Shown: in pieces, positions 34,033-43,010 of the stretch | How the letters are laid out: every line of letters starts with the position of its first letter | Numbering within the stretch: the stretch's first letter is position 1 | Assembly (NCBI GenBank): GCA_964586075.1 | Contig: CAZPGZ010000015.1 | Coordinates: forward strand, 1 to 64,000 | Length of the DNA stretch: 64,000 nucleotides | Direction of reading: 5' to 3' | From: JBAZLV01 sp964586075 | GTDB taxonomy: Bacteria; Nitrospirota; UBA9217 | The notes under the pieces: model-generated | Databases searched by the model: none | What the model saw: only the letters and a program-made list of their open reading frames with translations | Told to the model about the DNA's origin: nothing | Position numbers and translations under genes: made by a program

Positions 34033-34974
34033 GTGATACTGATAACGGGAGGAACGGGGTTTGTAGGAAGACATTTTGTCCAGCGAGCGAGCGCGGAAGG
34101 CATTGCAGTCCGGGCTCTCATCAGGGACCCGAGAAAAGCGCAGGCGCTCAAAAATCTGGATGTGGATCTTGTTCAGGGCGACATTTCCGACAAGAGCGCG
34201 CTTGAGTCCGCAACTGCGGGGGCGGACAGTGTTGTTCATCTCGTCGGGATAATCCAGGAAGCGCCACACGTTACGTTTCACGGCATTCATGTTGAGGGTA
34301 CACGAAACGTTCTTAATGCCGCGCAGGCGAACGGGGTTCGGTCCTTTCTTTATCTAAGCGCTCTCGGCGCGAGACCAAACGCAGCGAGCATGTATCACAA
34401 AACCAAGTGGGGTGCGGAGGAATTGGTGCGCAAAAGCGGCATCCCGTTCTCCATCGTGCGTCCCTCGCTCATTTACGGAAGTAATGACGGATTTACCACC
34501 CGATTGACTGAGGCAATCAAGTTTTCACCGTTTCTTCCGATTATGGGATCCGGGCAGTCCAGGGTTCAACCCATTTCCATCGACGATGTCGTTTCCTGCA
34601 TGCTGAAAGCGGTGACGGATCGCGCCTTGCTGAATGCAACGTATGAAATCGGCGGACCCGAGCAGTTGACCTACCAGGAGATAACGGTTGCCCTTGCAAA
34701 CGCCCTGGGAATACACCGCCCACTTTTACACCTGCCGCTCTCGCTCATGCGAATAGCAGTCAAGCTGTTTGAGTCGCTGTTGACAGTGCCGCCGCTCACC
34801 ACTGATCAGCTTACCATGCTCCAGGAAGACAACATCTGCGACATGCGAGACATCCGTGAAGTCTTCGGGGTCGAGCCGGTCACCTTCCCGGAGGGGCTGA
34901 CTGCATTTTTTAAAGGATCTCATCAGCCGTGCAAAAAACCCGGTTCCTGCGAAAGAAAAGGAGCGCGCTTGTGA
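34033..34974 (+). CDS. NAD(P)-binding atypical SDR (NDUFA9-like)
   Basis: The 313-residue protein is an atypical short-chain dehydrogenase with the Gly motif GGTGFVG (residues 5-11) and a Rossmann fold; the Tyr-x3-Lys pair is present as YHKTK. The sequence style (VRALIRDPRK, SFLYLSALGA, RPSLIYG, QPISIDDV) matches the complex I NDUFA9 subunit-like group. No complex I gene is nearby, so a catalytic or assembly role is unknown. It starts at GTG with GAGG five bases away and ends in a GTGA overlap with the next gene. Confidence 0.85.
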   Translation: MILITGGTGFVGRHFVQRASAEGIAVRALIRDPRKAQALKNLDVDLVQGDISDKSALESATAGADSVVHLVGIIQEAPHVTFHGIHVEGTRNVLNAAQANGVRSFLYLSALGARPNAASMYHKTKWGAEELVRKSGIPFSIVRPSLIYGSNDGFTTRLTEAIKFSPFLPIMGSGQSRVQPISIDDVVSCMLKAVTDRALLNATYEIGGPEQLTYQEITVALANALGIHRPLLHLPLSLMRIAVKLFESLLTVPPLTTDQLTMLQEDNICDMRDIREVFGVEPVTFPEGLTAFFKGSHQPCKKPGSCERKGARL

Positions 34975-35591
34975 TATTTTGCAATATTGGAAAAGTCTTT
35001 TCATCATTGTTCGCTTTATGTTTTGTATTTTTGTGCCCTCTTTTTTCTTATGCAAACCTCGCCGATATTCCCCTTGAATGGAAGCCGACGGATGCAATAA
35101 GCTCCTACGATCCCATTGATCTCGCTGCATACCGTCAAGCATCCTTTGTCATCAAGCCATTCAGGGATATGCGGAAAAACACCGCGGAAATCGGCGCTAA
35201 TGTGGAAAAGCAATTATCCAACCCCGACATGCGCGTTACCACCAAGGACAATGTTGCCGTATGGCTCACCAATCAATTCGGGAGCATTCTGAAGGAATTC
35301 CAAATAAATGTTGTTAAAAACCGGGGAACGTTGATACTGGAAGCCGACGTGATCAAGTTTTTCGTAACCGAAAAATCGATGTACCAAGCCGAGGTTACTC
35401 TCAAGGTCCGCCTGAAGGCAAAAAACAATACTGTGGTCTGGAGCGGCACGACGAGCGGAAGCGCGTCCCGTTTCGGCCATTCCTATAAAGCGGAAAATTA
35501 TTATGAAGCCCTGAGCAATGCGACCGTCTCCGCAGTGCACGGTCTTCTGAAAAATGAATCTTTTATCCAGGCAGTTCAAAAGAGCAAATAG
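34971..35591 (+). CDS. exported hypothetical protein
   Basis: The GTG start at 34971 overlaps the previous stop (GTGA) and has AGGAG 7 nt upstream, giving 206 residues; an open frame from 34929 is less likely. A signal peptide (hydrophobic core about 8-26, ending near FSYA) leads into a mixed alpha/beta domain with alternating strands (about 120-165: TLILEADVIKFFV, AEVTLKVRLKAK, VWSGTTSGSASRFG). The shape recalls DUF4136- or YajG-like periplasmic lipoproteins, but there is no lipobox. Function is not recognised. Confidence 0.8.
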   Translation: MIFCNIGKVFSSLFALCFVFLCPLFSYANLADIPLEWKPTDAISSYDPIDLAAYRQASFVIKPFRDMRKNTAEIGANVEKQLSNPDMRVTTKDNVAVWLTNQFGSILKEFQINVVKNRGTLILEADVIKFFVTEKSMYQAEVTLKVRLKAKNNTVVWSGTTSGSASRFGHSYKAENYYEALSNATVSAVHGLLKNESFIQAVQKSK

Positions 35592-35901
35592 CAGGTTACC
35601 GCTTGCCCTTTTCGCTGCTTATCCCTCTGAATACCCCCTTTGCTCTCGGCAATAATCCTGTCAAAGTTAAGATATCGCACATCTCGTTTATCAAATATCT
35701 TACTACCCGTTCGTTCCCAGAACTCTACGTTTTGCTTGACTCTAACTCCCTTTTCAGCTACTCTTTTATAGTGTTTTTCTATAGATTCTTTTTATTGGAT
35801 CGGCTTGTTCCTCTAATCTTTTTCTAAAGAAGTTATCCATCGTATTCCGCAATTTATAGTTTTCCTATACTTGTCATAACGCTTGCTGGGGGGCGGCAAA
35901 A
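35592..35901. other. 310-nt stretch without a gene
   Basis: This T-rich stretch separates the exported-protein gene from the response regulator. A 74-codon open frame at 35603 has poor coding character and no ribosome site. TTGACT-17 nt-TACTCT near 35737 might be a weak promoter. I see no RNA gene. Confidence 0.5.
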
Positions 35902-36834
35902 ATGGCAAAAGCTAAGATTCTGTATGTTGAAGACAGCAAAACACAGGGAATGATAACAAAAAAATTCCTGGAGGAGAGCGGCTACGCCGTAACGTGGGTT
36001 GCTGACGGCTCATCTGCGCTCCGCCAGGCCCAGGGAGATCTCTTTGATGTCGTCCTCCTCGACTGCATCCTGCCGGACATGGATGGAAACGACGTGTGCA
36101 TGCAGCTGAAGCACGACCATAGTACCAGAGGCGTTCCGGTCATCATGGTTACTGCAAAGGATGGCCTCAGCGATAAAATCAACGGCCTGGAATCCGGAGC
36201 GGACGATTATCTGGCAAAGCCCTATGATGAATATGAGCTAAGGGCTCGTTTGTATGCCGCATTGAGGACAAAACGTCTCCAGGACGAGTTGATCCAAAAA
36301 AACAACGAAATGCGGGACATGCTGAGCAAGGTTGAGATGTTGTCGGTTACCGATCCCTTGACACAGCTTTTCAACAGAAGACGGTTTGAGGATGTTCTGG
36401 CGGCCGAATTTAAAAAAGCCAAACGATATGCGACGCATCTCAGCTGCATCATGATCGACATCGATTTTTTCAAATCCATCAATGATACGTACGGCCACAC
36501 GGCCGGAGACGTCGTGCTGAAAGAAATAGCCGTGATAATAAAACAATGCATCAGGACTGTTGACACCGCCTGCCGTTGGGGAGGCGAGGAATTTATCGTG
36601 CTGACGCCGATGACGTCAAAGGCATTTGCCATTCAGCCCGCCCGCAGAATCTGGAATTCAGTCTCCAGCTACAATTTCCCTTCCCTGAGCGGCAGAACAG
36701 TAACAATCAGTGCAGGAATAGCGGACGCCGCAAGCGCCTCTATCGACACCCCGGACAAGCTCATTCATGAGGCAGACCTTGCATTATATCAGGCAAAGAA
36801 GACAGGAAGAAACCGGATAGAGATCCAGAATTAG
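35902..36834 (+). CDS. response regulator diguanylate cyclase (REC-GGDEF)
   Basis: PleD/WspR-like regulator of 310 residues. The N-terminal receiver domain has the acidic pair ED near residue 10, phospho-acceptor Asp in VVLLDCILPDMDG and the Lys of AKPYDEYE. A helical linker (about 125-150) leads to a GGDEF domain with active-site WGGEEF and the inhibitory I-site RxxD (RTVD) five residues before it, so product feedback is likely. It would make cyclic di-GMP on phosphorylation. GGGGGCGG lies before the ATG. No cognate kinase is adjacent; the hybrid kinase at 12 kb is unlinked. Confidence 0.94.
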   Translation: MAKAKILYVEDSKTQGMITKKFLEESGYAVTWVADGSSALRQAQGDLFDVVLLDCILPDMDGNDVCMQLKHDHSTRGVPVIMVTAKDGLSDKINGLESGADDYLAKPYDEYELRARLYAALRTKRLQDELIQKNNEMRDMLSKVEMLSVTDPLTQLFNRRRFEDVLAAEFKKAKRYATHLSCIMIDIDFFKSINDTYGHTAGDVVLKEIAVIIKQCIRTVDTACRWGGEEFIVLTPMTSKAFAIQPARRIWNSVSSYNFPSLSGRTVTISAGIADAASASIDTPDKLIHEADLALYQAKKTGRNRIEIQN

Positions 36835-36938
36835 CACGCAGGTATGCCACGTCGGCGACATCCAGAATGGCCGCACATGTGCCTGAAGCCTTTTGTGCAG
36901 CAGATTTCGACGATAAGAACTGCGCTTTCCCGTGCTTG

Positions 36939-36955
36939 AAACGCGTAGCGTTTTT
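36939..36955 (+). terminator. weak hairpin terminator after REC-GGDEF gene
   Basis: AAACGC (36939-36944) pairs with GCGTTT (36948-36953) around GTA, followed by TTT. The stem is short, so the call is tentative. Confidence 0.35.
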
Positions 36956-36996
36956 AACACACATTAGACAACCAGTAATCAGGCGGCTATATACGC

Positions 36997-37722
36997 ATGA
37001 ATATCATTGCAATAGGCGGCGGCAATCTGCGAAAAAAAGAAACGCTCGCTATCGATCAATGCATTGTCCAGCTCACCCAAAAACGCTCTCCCCGTGTTCT
37101 GTTTATTCCTACGGCAAGCGGTGATTCAAAAAATTACTGCAATACATTCGACACTGTTTATCGGGACCTGCTAGGGTGCAAAACGGACCATCTGCTTCTG
37201 TATCGCAGACCGCAAGACCGGGCCGCGGCAACTGAAAAAATCCGCGCTGCTGACATCATCTATGTGGGAGGAGGAAATACCCTCCGCATGATGAAGCTCT
37301 GGCGCCGCATCGGGCTGGACGATCTTCTGGTCAAAGCGGCGAATCAAAGAAAAATTCTGGCCGGCTTAAGCGCGGGTGCGATTTGCTGGCACGAATGGGG
37401 CCACTCGGATTCAAGGTCTTTTTCCGGAAGAAAAAAGTGGTCCTTCATTAAGGTTCGGGCTCTCGGCATCCGGCCCGGGTTGTTTTGTCCGCATCTGGAT
37501 GCTGAAAAACGCCATGCCTCTTTAAAAAAAATGATCGCCAATACGGCCATGATAGGCATTGCGTGCGACAACAGGGCCGCAGTCTGGTACCACGATAAAG
37601 GGGCGACATGCTTGACAGCTGGAAGGAAGGCATGTGTTCATATTTATACCCTTCAGGACGGCCGTGTATTACAAAAAAAATTTAAAAACGGCGAACGTAT
37701 TGTTTTTCAGCAAAACACCTGA
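36997..37722 (+). CDS. peptidase E / cyanophycinase-like S51 peptidase
   Basis: The 241-residue protein shows the S51 peptidase fold, related to class I glutamine amidotransferases: an opening MNIIAIGGGN strand, IYVGGGNTLRM in the middle, and the nucleophile Ser in GLSAGAICW. Peptidase E cleaves Asp-X dipeptides; cyanophycinase degrades cyanophycin. Length and the NTLRMMKLW segment fit peptidase E-like proteins better. It stands between unrelated genes, and its ribosome site is weak. Confidence 0.85.
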   Translation: MNIIAIGGGNLRKKETLAIDQCIVQLTQKRSPRVLFIPTASGDSKNYCNTFDTVYRDLLGCKTDHLLLYRRPQDRAAATEKIRAADIIYVGGGNTLRMMKLWRRIGLDDLLVKAANQRKILAGLSAGAICWHEWGHSDSRSFSGRKKWSFIKVRALGIRPGLFCPHLDAEKRHASLKKMIANTAMIGIACDNRAAVWYHDKGATCLTAGRKACVHIYTLQDGRVLQKKFKNGERIVFQQNT

Positions 37723-37814
37723 AAACTTGGCAAAGACTTTAAAAGCAATCTTTGTTTTCGTTATTCTAAACCGTTGTTGCAGCCTTGCCTTTTGTCCATT
37801 TCTTCTGACCGTTC

Positions 37815-37994
37815 ATGAAAAACAGTAAAGAAAAAATAACCTGCCTTTCCTGCCGTCACTTTTATGTAACGTGGGACAAGGATTTTCCAAACGGATGCTC
37901 GGCAATGGGTTTTAAATCGAAGCAACCCCCCTCGGTCACTGTTTATAAATGCTCGGGAATGGCTTGTCTGCAGTTCGAAAAAAAGAATAGCTAG
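37815..37994 (+). CDS. small cysteine-rich conserved protein
   Basis: This 59-residue protein has the pattern CLSCRHFYVTWD ... GCSAMGFKSK ... VYKCSGMACLQF: a CxxC pair, then single cysteines at a wider spacing, enough for a zinc or iron site. Small proteins of this kind are common next to unrelated genes in anaerobic Deltaproteobacteria-like genomes and have sometimes been mislabelled as uracil-DNA glycosylase. No ribosome site is obvious before the ATG. The function is unknown. Confidence 0.7.
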   Translation: MKNSKEKITCLSCRHFYVTWDKDFPNGCSAMGFKSKQPPSVTVYKCSGMACLQFEKKNS

Positions 37995-38093
37995 CCCTCC
38001 ATTCGCAATAACTCGAACTCCTTCCGATCAAAGTACTTGCGGTTATGCATATACTACCGCGTGATAAATCCTAATACTTTTTTCTGATAATAG

Positions 38094-38121
38094 TAGCAGT
38101 CAGAATCCGGACTGACTGCTA
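38094..38121. repeat. 10-bp hairpin upstream of sigma-28 promoter
   Basis: TAGCAGTCAG (38094-38103) and CTGACTGCTA (38112-38121) are perfect reverse complements with an 8-nt loop, ending in the first bases of the sigma-28 -35 element. It has no T-run and may be an upstream transcription stop or an operator. Confidence 0.65.
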
Positions 38122-38146
38122 AAGATTTAATCACAAATACCGATAG
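38120..38146 (+). promoter_or_regulatory. sigma-28 (FliA) type promoter of cheW-mcp operon
   Basis: TAAA (38120-38123), exactly 15 nt, then ACCGATAG (38139-38146) matches TAAA-N15-GCCGATAA at 10 of 12 positions. It lies about 54 nt upstream of cheW. Confidence 0.75.
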
Positions 38147-38199
38147 GATAAACACGAGGGGCTTCTGCCCCGAATAGTTCTGAATACCGGGAGTTACCT

Positions 38200-38628
38200 G
38201 TGTTTCAAGTCATCGGGTTTCGCCTCCAGAATGAGGAATACGCGGTTCCCATTGTAAAAGTCCGCGAAATAATCGGGATGCTGCCGATTACAGTCTTGCC
38301 CAATTTACCTGAATACTTTGAAGGCATGACGAATATCCGCGGCAGCGTCATCCCGATCATAAACTTAAAACGGCTCATGCATCTCCCGGAAAACGGCGAT
38401 GCCGCGGCCAAAATCATCGTCATCACCTGCGGAACAAGCACCTATGGCGTACTGGTCGATTCCATCACCGGCGTCGCATCCATTGATGAACAATCAGTGG
38501 AACGACCCGACCGGATTGCAAACGCTGAAGACACATCGTTCATCGACGGCATTGCAAAATTTGATAATCGGCTCGTTATCATTCTGAATACCAGCAACCT
38601 TGTCCCTCAACTTGTGCGGGCAAGCTAA
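38200..38628 (+). CDS. cheW: chemotaxis coupling protein CheW
   Basis: CheW links chemoreceptors to the kinase CheA. The 142-residue single-domain protein has the typical opening VIGFRLQNEEYAVPIVKVREI, the NIRGSVIPIINLK core segment and VLVDSITGV. The start is GTG 38200 with GGGAG six bases upstream. The chemoreceptor gene follows after 66 nt, and a sigma-28 promoter precedes, so this is a two-gene flagellar-regulated unit. No cheA, cheB or cheR is in the window. Confidence 0.94.
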   Translation: MFQVIGFRLQNEEYAVPIVKVREIIGMLPITVLPNLPEYFEGMTNIRGSVIPIINLKRLMHLPENGDAAAKIIVITCGTSTYGVLVDSITGVASIDEQSVERPDRIANAEDTSFIDGIAKFDNRLVIILNTSNLVPQLVRAS

Positions 38629-38694
38629 AACATATTGTCTCTCATCACCGGGTAATGGGAGCCTCCAAAAACATTGAGCAAGGAGAACAGAGAG

Positions 38695-40275
38695 ATGAAG
38701 ACACCATCAAAGCTTAACAGTTTCGGCAGTAAAATATTTTTCATGATTGTACTCGCAATTATCGCGGTGATAACCAGCGTGACATTCTCTTATTTGATCG
38801 CTGTGCGGGAGATAGAGGCATTGATGCTCGAAGACATATCCTCCATCGCAAATACGATGCAGAAGAACCTGACATATGTTGCAACCATTAAACCGGACGC
38901 CATCCAGGACGAAAATTTCAAGAAACACATGAATGATATTAAAATCGGGCAAAGCGGCTATGTCTACTTGATCAATGAAGACGGTATGATGGTCACTCAC
39001 CCTACAATCCAGGGGAAAAAACAGGGGGATGTGGCGCATAACCGCTATATCATCACCCACAAGGAGGGGGGAACATATTCTTTCGTTGCCGCAAGCACCG
39101 GCCAGGACAAGCTCGTGGCGTTCCGGTATATCGAACCCTGGAAGCTGTGGGTTGTCCCGGGCGTAAACAAGGCCGACTATTTGAATCAATTAAAAGCTTC
39201 ATTCCTGAAAGTGAACTTACTGTTCTCCTTGGGTGTGATTGTTGTCCTCGTTTTTGTAGCGCGGGTCATTACCCGGAAGCTGTTGAACCAGGTCGGGGGT
39301 GAGCCAGTCGTCATCGCAGAGGTTGCTGAGCGAATTTCTGAGGGCGACTTGACGGCGCAGCTCCAGTCAAACGGCAGGGGAAAAAGCGGCATCTATGCAT
39401 CAATGGATAAAATGGCAGATAAATTAAAAATCATGGTCAAAGACATCAAGTCAGCGTCTGAAAGTGTGGCATCGGGAAGCGCGAACCTTTCCACCTCCTC
39501 TGAGGATCTCAACAAAGGCTCCCAAGAACTGATGCTGCAGGTGGACCAGATCGTAACGGCCATGACCGAAGTGTCCCAGACAATCATGGATGTTGCCAAG
39601 AACGCCTCTCACGCGGCGGAGGCAAGCAAAAAAGCTTCCGAAACCGCTGCAAAAGGGAAACAGACTGTCGACCGTTCCGCGGAAGACATGGCTAAAATTG
39701 CGCAAACAGTGCAGCAAACGGCCTCTACCATTGAAGAACTCGGAAAAAGCTCGGCCCAAATCGGCGAAATTGTTGCGGTCATCAACGGCATTGCCGATCA
39801 GACCAATCTCCTTGCGCTCAATGCGGCCATTGAGGCGGCCCGCGCCGGTGAGCAGGGACGGGGTTTCGCCGTCGTAGCAGACGAGGTGAGAAAGCTGGCG
39901 GAGCGCACGAGCCAGGCCACAAAGGATATTGCGGACAGAATCAGCGGCATCCAGAAAGCGGCGACAGAAGCGGTCGACGCGGTAAAGAAAGGCAGCGACG
40001 AAGTGGGGAACGGCGTCGGACTCGCAAGAGAGGCAAGCGCATCGCTTGACGCCATCGTGGAAGCATCAACCGGCGCCATGGACATGGTCCAGCGCATCGC
40101 GGCGGCAACGGAAGAGCAATCGGCAGCATCAGAAGAAGTCACCCAAAACATGGAAAACATCTCAAGCATCACGAAGCGCGCGGCAAATGCATCGGACCAG
40201 ATTAAAGCGTCCGCAGCCGAGCTCGCCAAGCTTTCCGCCGGATTGAAGGAAATAACCGCATTCCTGCGGGTATAA
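38695..40275 (+). CDS. methyl-accepting chemotaxis protein with single Cache sensor
   Basis: The 526-residue receptor has a membrane helix (about 13-33), a periplasmic single-Cache domain with family-like GQSGYVYLINEDGMMVTHP, a second helix (about 175-197), HAMP, and the cytoplasmic domain with the tip DQTNLLALNAAIEAARAGEQ. Cache domains of this type usually bind small organic ligands. AAGGAG about 9 nt before ATG 38695 supports this start; the frame opens at TTG 38674. It is the second gene of the cheW unit. Confidence 0.94.
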   Translation: MKTPSKLNSFGSKIFFMIVLAIIAVITSVTFSYLIAVREIEALMLEDISSIANTMQKNLTYVATIKPDAIQDENFKKHMNDIKIGQSGYVYLINEDGMMVTHPTIQGKKQGDVAHNRYIITHKEGGTYSFVAASTGQDKLVAFRYIEPWKLWVVPGVNKADYLNQLKASFLKVNLLFSLGVIVVLVFVARVITRKLLNQVGGEPVVIAEVAERISEGDLTAQLQSNGRGKSGIYASMDKMADKLKIMVKDIKSASESVASGSANLSTSSEDLNKGSQELMLQVDQIVTAMTEVSQTIMDVAKNASHAAEASKKASETAAKGKQTVDRSAEDMAKIAQTVQQTASTIEELGKSSAQIGEIVAVINGIADQTNLLALNAAIEAARAGEQGRGFAVVADEVRKLAERTSQATKDIADRISGIQKAATEAVDAVKKGSDEVGNGVGLAREASASLDAIVEASTGAMDMVQRIAAATEEQSAASEEVTQNMENISSITKRAANASDQIKASAAELAKLSAGLKEITAFLRV

Positions 40276-40330
40276 GGTGACGTTACCCTGATGCGAATAA
40301 GCAACAAACAATAATCAAGCGAAATGCTCC

Positions 40331-40361
40331 AAGCCTGGGAGAAATACTTCCAGGCTTTTTT
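40331..40361 (+). terminator. intrinsic terminator after cheW-mcp unit
   Basis: AAGCCTGG (40331-40338) pairs with CCAGGCTT (40350-40357), followed by a run of six T. It ends where the convergent RACo-like gene stops. Confidence 0.85.
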
Positions 40362-42285
40362 ATCGCGTTCGCTCCTTCTTTGCCAGTTCTTCCTTCACCG
40401 TCGGAAAAGCGTCAATGTTTGTATGCGGCAAAAAAAGCGCTGAAAGATATTCATCCATGAAGCTGCGCAGCGAAGAAAGCTCAAGATAGGTCATTTTTTT
40501 TGCGATTTCTTCCGCTTCCTTGCGCAGCCGGTCGCACAGCAGTGCGTAGTAGGCGCCCATGATGGAAGTGTTGCCGAGAAACCGGAATTTGTCCACCGGC
40601 AGATCGGGAAGCATCCCGATTACAATGGCTCGTTCCACGTCAAGGTACCGTCCGAACCCTCCGGCGATATAGATGGCGTCAACATCGGCGAAGTCCAGGT
40701 CCATCTGCGCAAGCAGTGTCGCGAAGCCCGCGTAGATAGCGCCCTTTGCACGGACAAGATTATCAAGGTCTGCTTCGGTAATCACGATCTCCTTGTTGAC
40801 GGAGCTTTCCACACGCCAGGCAAGCACAAACTCAAGCCCGTTTTCACCCCGCCGGATGCGGTTGGAGCCGATTTCCTCCCGTAGTTTTCCCTTTTGATTT
40901 ATGACGCCGCTTAGATACATCTCGGCGAGCGCGTCGATCATGCCTGAACCACAAATGCCGGCGGGCTTCACGTCGCCGATGACCCGGAGATGCACGTCAA
41001 AGGTCTCCGGATCGATTTCCACTTCCTCGATGGCCCCTTCCATGGCCCGCATGCCGAACTTGATGCCGCTCCCCTCGAAAGCCGGGCCCGCCGAACACGC
41101 AGCGGTCACCAGCCAGTCTCTGTTGCCGAGGACGATTTCACCGTTCGTGCCGATATCGATGAACAGGGAGACTGCCTCTTTCTTGTGCATCTGCGACACA
41201 AGGACTCCCGCGGTTATATCGCCGCCGACATAGCTCGCGACGTTCGGCATGGCGTAGACGACCGCCTGCGGATGCACTTGAAGCCCCACGCTCATGCCGC
41301 GAACAAGAGGAAACAGGGTGGCTGCAGGAATGTACGGTTCTTCGCGGATGTAGCGCGGATCTACCCCGAAAAACAGGTGCTGCATGGTCGTGTTTCCGGC
41401 TACCACGATGTAATCGATCATCCCGGTTGGAACAGCGTGCGTCGCGGCAAGTTCGGCCAAAAGCGAGTTGATGTTCTTCGCAACAAGCCCCTGAAGCTCC
41501 TTGAGTCCGTCTCGCTCTGTTGCATACACGATGCGCGTAATAACATCGTCCCCGCATGACCCCTGGCTGTTATAGGTGGCGGCCATACCGATGACGCGGC
41601 CGCTTGTCATCTCGACAAGATAGGCAACGATAGTGGTCGTGCCGATGTCCACGGCAGCGCCGAAGCAGACGCCGGAGGCGTTCCCCGGAAAAATATCGAG
41701 CACTTCGAGGGCGCCGGCAATATCCATAAGCGACGCAGTGACCCGCCACTCTCCTTCGCGCAGCACGCGGGAAAGCTTGCCCAGCACCAAATGCCCCCCA
41801 TGCAGCTGTGAAGCGTCAAACCCCGCCTGCGCGACAGCGCGGCGAAGGCGCTCGTAATCTGCAATACTGTCATCCAGCGTGGGAGGCGGTATTTCAAGAT
41901 ACACTCTCCTGATCCGCGATTCGAGACACCCACCCGCAGACCGCATCCAGGCAAGAACGTCATCCGGATTCGCACCCAGGGCAATTTTGTGTTTAGCATG
42001 CACGCGCGACTCAGGCGGAATTTCGATGGCAACATCGCCGATGGCCTTCGAAACACAGGCGAGCACATAGCCGCTGTCTGATTCTTCCGCGGTCAGCAGC
42101 GAGCGTGATGTTCCGCTCTCCACCCTGCCGTCCCGGACCACGACCCGGCATTTTCCGCAGGTGCCTTTTCCGCCGCACGACGAAAGGACGGAGATCCCCG
42201 CCGTCTTCATGGCATCGAGCAGGTCAGCATTGTCGTCAATGCTTACCGTGATCCGGTCAGGCAAAAATGTTATTCTGTGTTTCAT
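40360..42285 (-). CDS. corrinoid activation/regeneration protein (RACo-like, ASKHA)
   Basis: RACo-type proteins use ATP to drive one-electron reduction of the inactive Co(II) corrinoid. The 641-residue protein starts with a plant-type 2Fe-2S ferredoxin domain (CGGKGTCGKC plus a later Cys in LACVS, residues about 25-75), then a linker and a large ASKHA ATPase region (from about residue 190; FGAAVDIGTTTIVAYLV, VAGNTTMQHLF, FIDIGTNGEIV, AGGFGRYLD). ATG 42285 begins the ferredoxin domain; an open frame runs to 42390. It matches the corrinoid methyltransferase at 28.4 kb in pathway, but the CoFeSP subunits are not in the window. Confidence 0.92.
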   Translation of the reverse strand: MKHRITFLPDRITVSIDDNADLLDAMKTAGISVLSSCGGKGTCGKCRVVVRDGRVESGTSRSLLTAEESDSGYVLACVSKAIGDVAIEIPPESRVHAKHKIALGANPDDVLAWMRSAGGCLESRIRRVYLEIPPPTLDDSIADYERLRRAVAQAGFDASQLHGGHLVLGKLSRVLREGEWRVTASLMDIAGALEVLDIFPGNASGVCFGAAVDIGTTTIVAYLVEMTSGRVIGMAATYNSQGSCGDDVITRIVYATERDGLKELQGLVAKNINSLLAELAATHAVPTGMIDYIVVAGNTTMQHLFFGVDPRYIREEPYIPAATLFPLVRGMSVGLQVHPQAVVYAMPNVASYVGGDITAGVLVSQMHKKEAVSLFIDIGTNGEIVLGNRDWLVTAACSAGPAFEGSGIKFGMRAMEGAIEEVEIDPETFDVHLRVIGDVKPAGICGSGMIDALAEMYLSGVINQKGKLREEIGSNRIRRGENGLEFVLAWRVESSVNKEIVITEADLDNLVRAKGAIYAGFATLLAQMDLDFADVDAIYIAGGFGRYLDVERAIVIGMLPDLPVDKFRFLGNTSIMGAYYALLCDRLRKEAEEIAKKMTYLELSSLRSFMDEYLSALFLPHTNIDAFPTVKEELAKKERTR

Positions 42286-42466
42286 GAATCGACTATAGCA
42301 GGGGGAGCTGCGACGGTCAAGGGGATTCTGGCATGCAACAGGAATGGCGCAACCGGCTTGAGCAAAACGAACAGCAAGTTTCTCTTGCAATCACGCCTGA
42401 TCTGTATTATCTTCTAGCAGCAATGCGGCAGCTGTGCATTGCGGTGAATTTGCAAGGAGAACCATA

Positions 42467-42973
42467 ATGGAAGATCTCAAAAAAGCGTATAAGCGTGCCG
42501 TGATATTAGGTCTCGCGCTGATGGGGAGCGTACTCGCAGCCGCCGGTTTCGTCGAACTTGCCGTAAGCAAGCAGGTTTCTTTTCCGCATCCGGCGCCCAT
42601 CTCGCGCGATCAGGCCGAACTGACCGTATATTTTCTGCTGGTTGTGTCCGGCGCGGTCTTTTTCGTAATTAAATACCTGCAGCAGCATTATCTCCAAGGC
42701 AGTCTGATGTTTATGCCGGACGACCGGCAGGCAACGGAAGCCGAGCTGTCCACCGCAAAGCTGCTGACTCTTTTGATTGTGGTCGTCATGTCTTACCTGC
42801 TGTGTGAAGTCCCGATGATTTTCGGTCTGGTGCTCTTTTTTCTGACGGATGGAAATGCTTTATATTTCTATATTTTCATGGTCATGTCGTTGCTGTTCTT
42901 TGCCTTTTATTTTCCCCGGTACCGTCAGTGGGAATCCTGGATGAGAGAAAAGAAAGCAGACCCGGATGCATAG
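42467..42973 (+). CDS. small integral membrane protein, hypothetical
   Basis: The 168-residue protein has four hydrophobic helices (about 11-31, 56-73, 100-122 and 124-148) and a charged C-terminal tail. AAGGAG with good spacing sets the start at ATG 42467; an in-frame start at 42434 lacks a site. Nothing ties it to a known transporter. Its distant look recalls V-type ATP synthase subunit-like membrane proteins, which I do not consider proven. Confidence 0.75.
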   Translation: MEDLKKAYKRAVILGLALMGSVLAAAGFVELAVSKQVSFPHPAPISRDQAELTVYFLLVVSGAVFFVIKYLQQHYLQGSLMFMPDDRQATEAELSTAKLLTLLIVVVMSYLLCEVPMIFGLVLFFLTDGNALYFYIFMVMSLLFFAFYFPRYRQWESWMREKKADPDA

Positions 42974-43010
42974 CACAAAACATGATTAGAAAAACGCGGG
43001 ATTGCCGGAT

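Noticed and set aside
35603..35827. 74-codon open frame between the exported protein and REC-GGDEF genes
   Set aside because: It has no ribosome site, is rich in Phe, Leu and Ser as random AT-rich translation would be, and resembles no protein.
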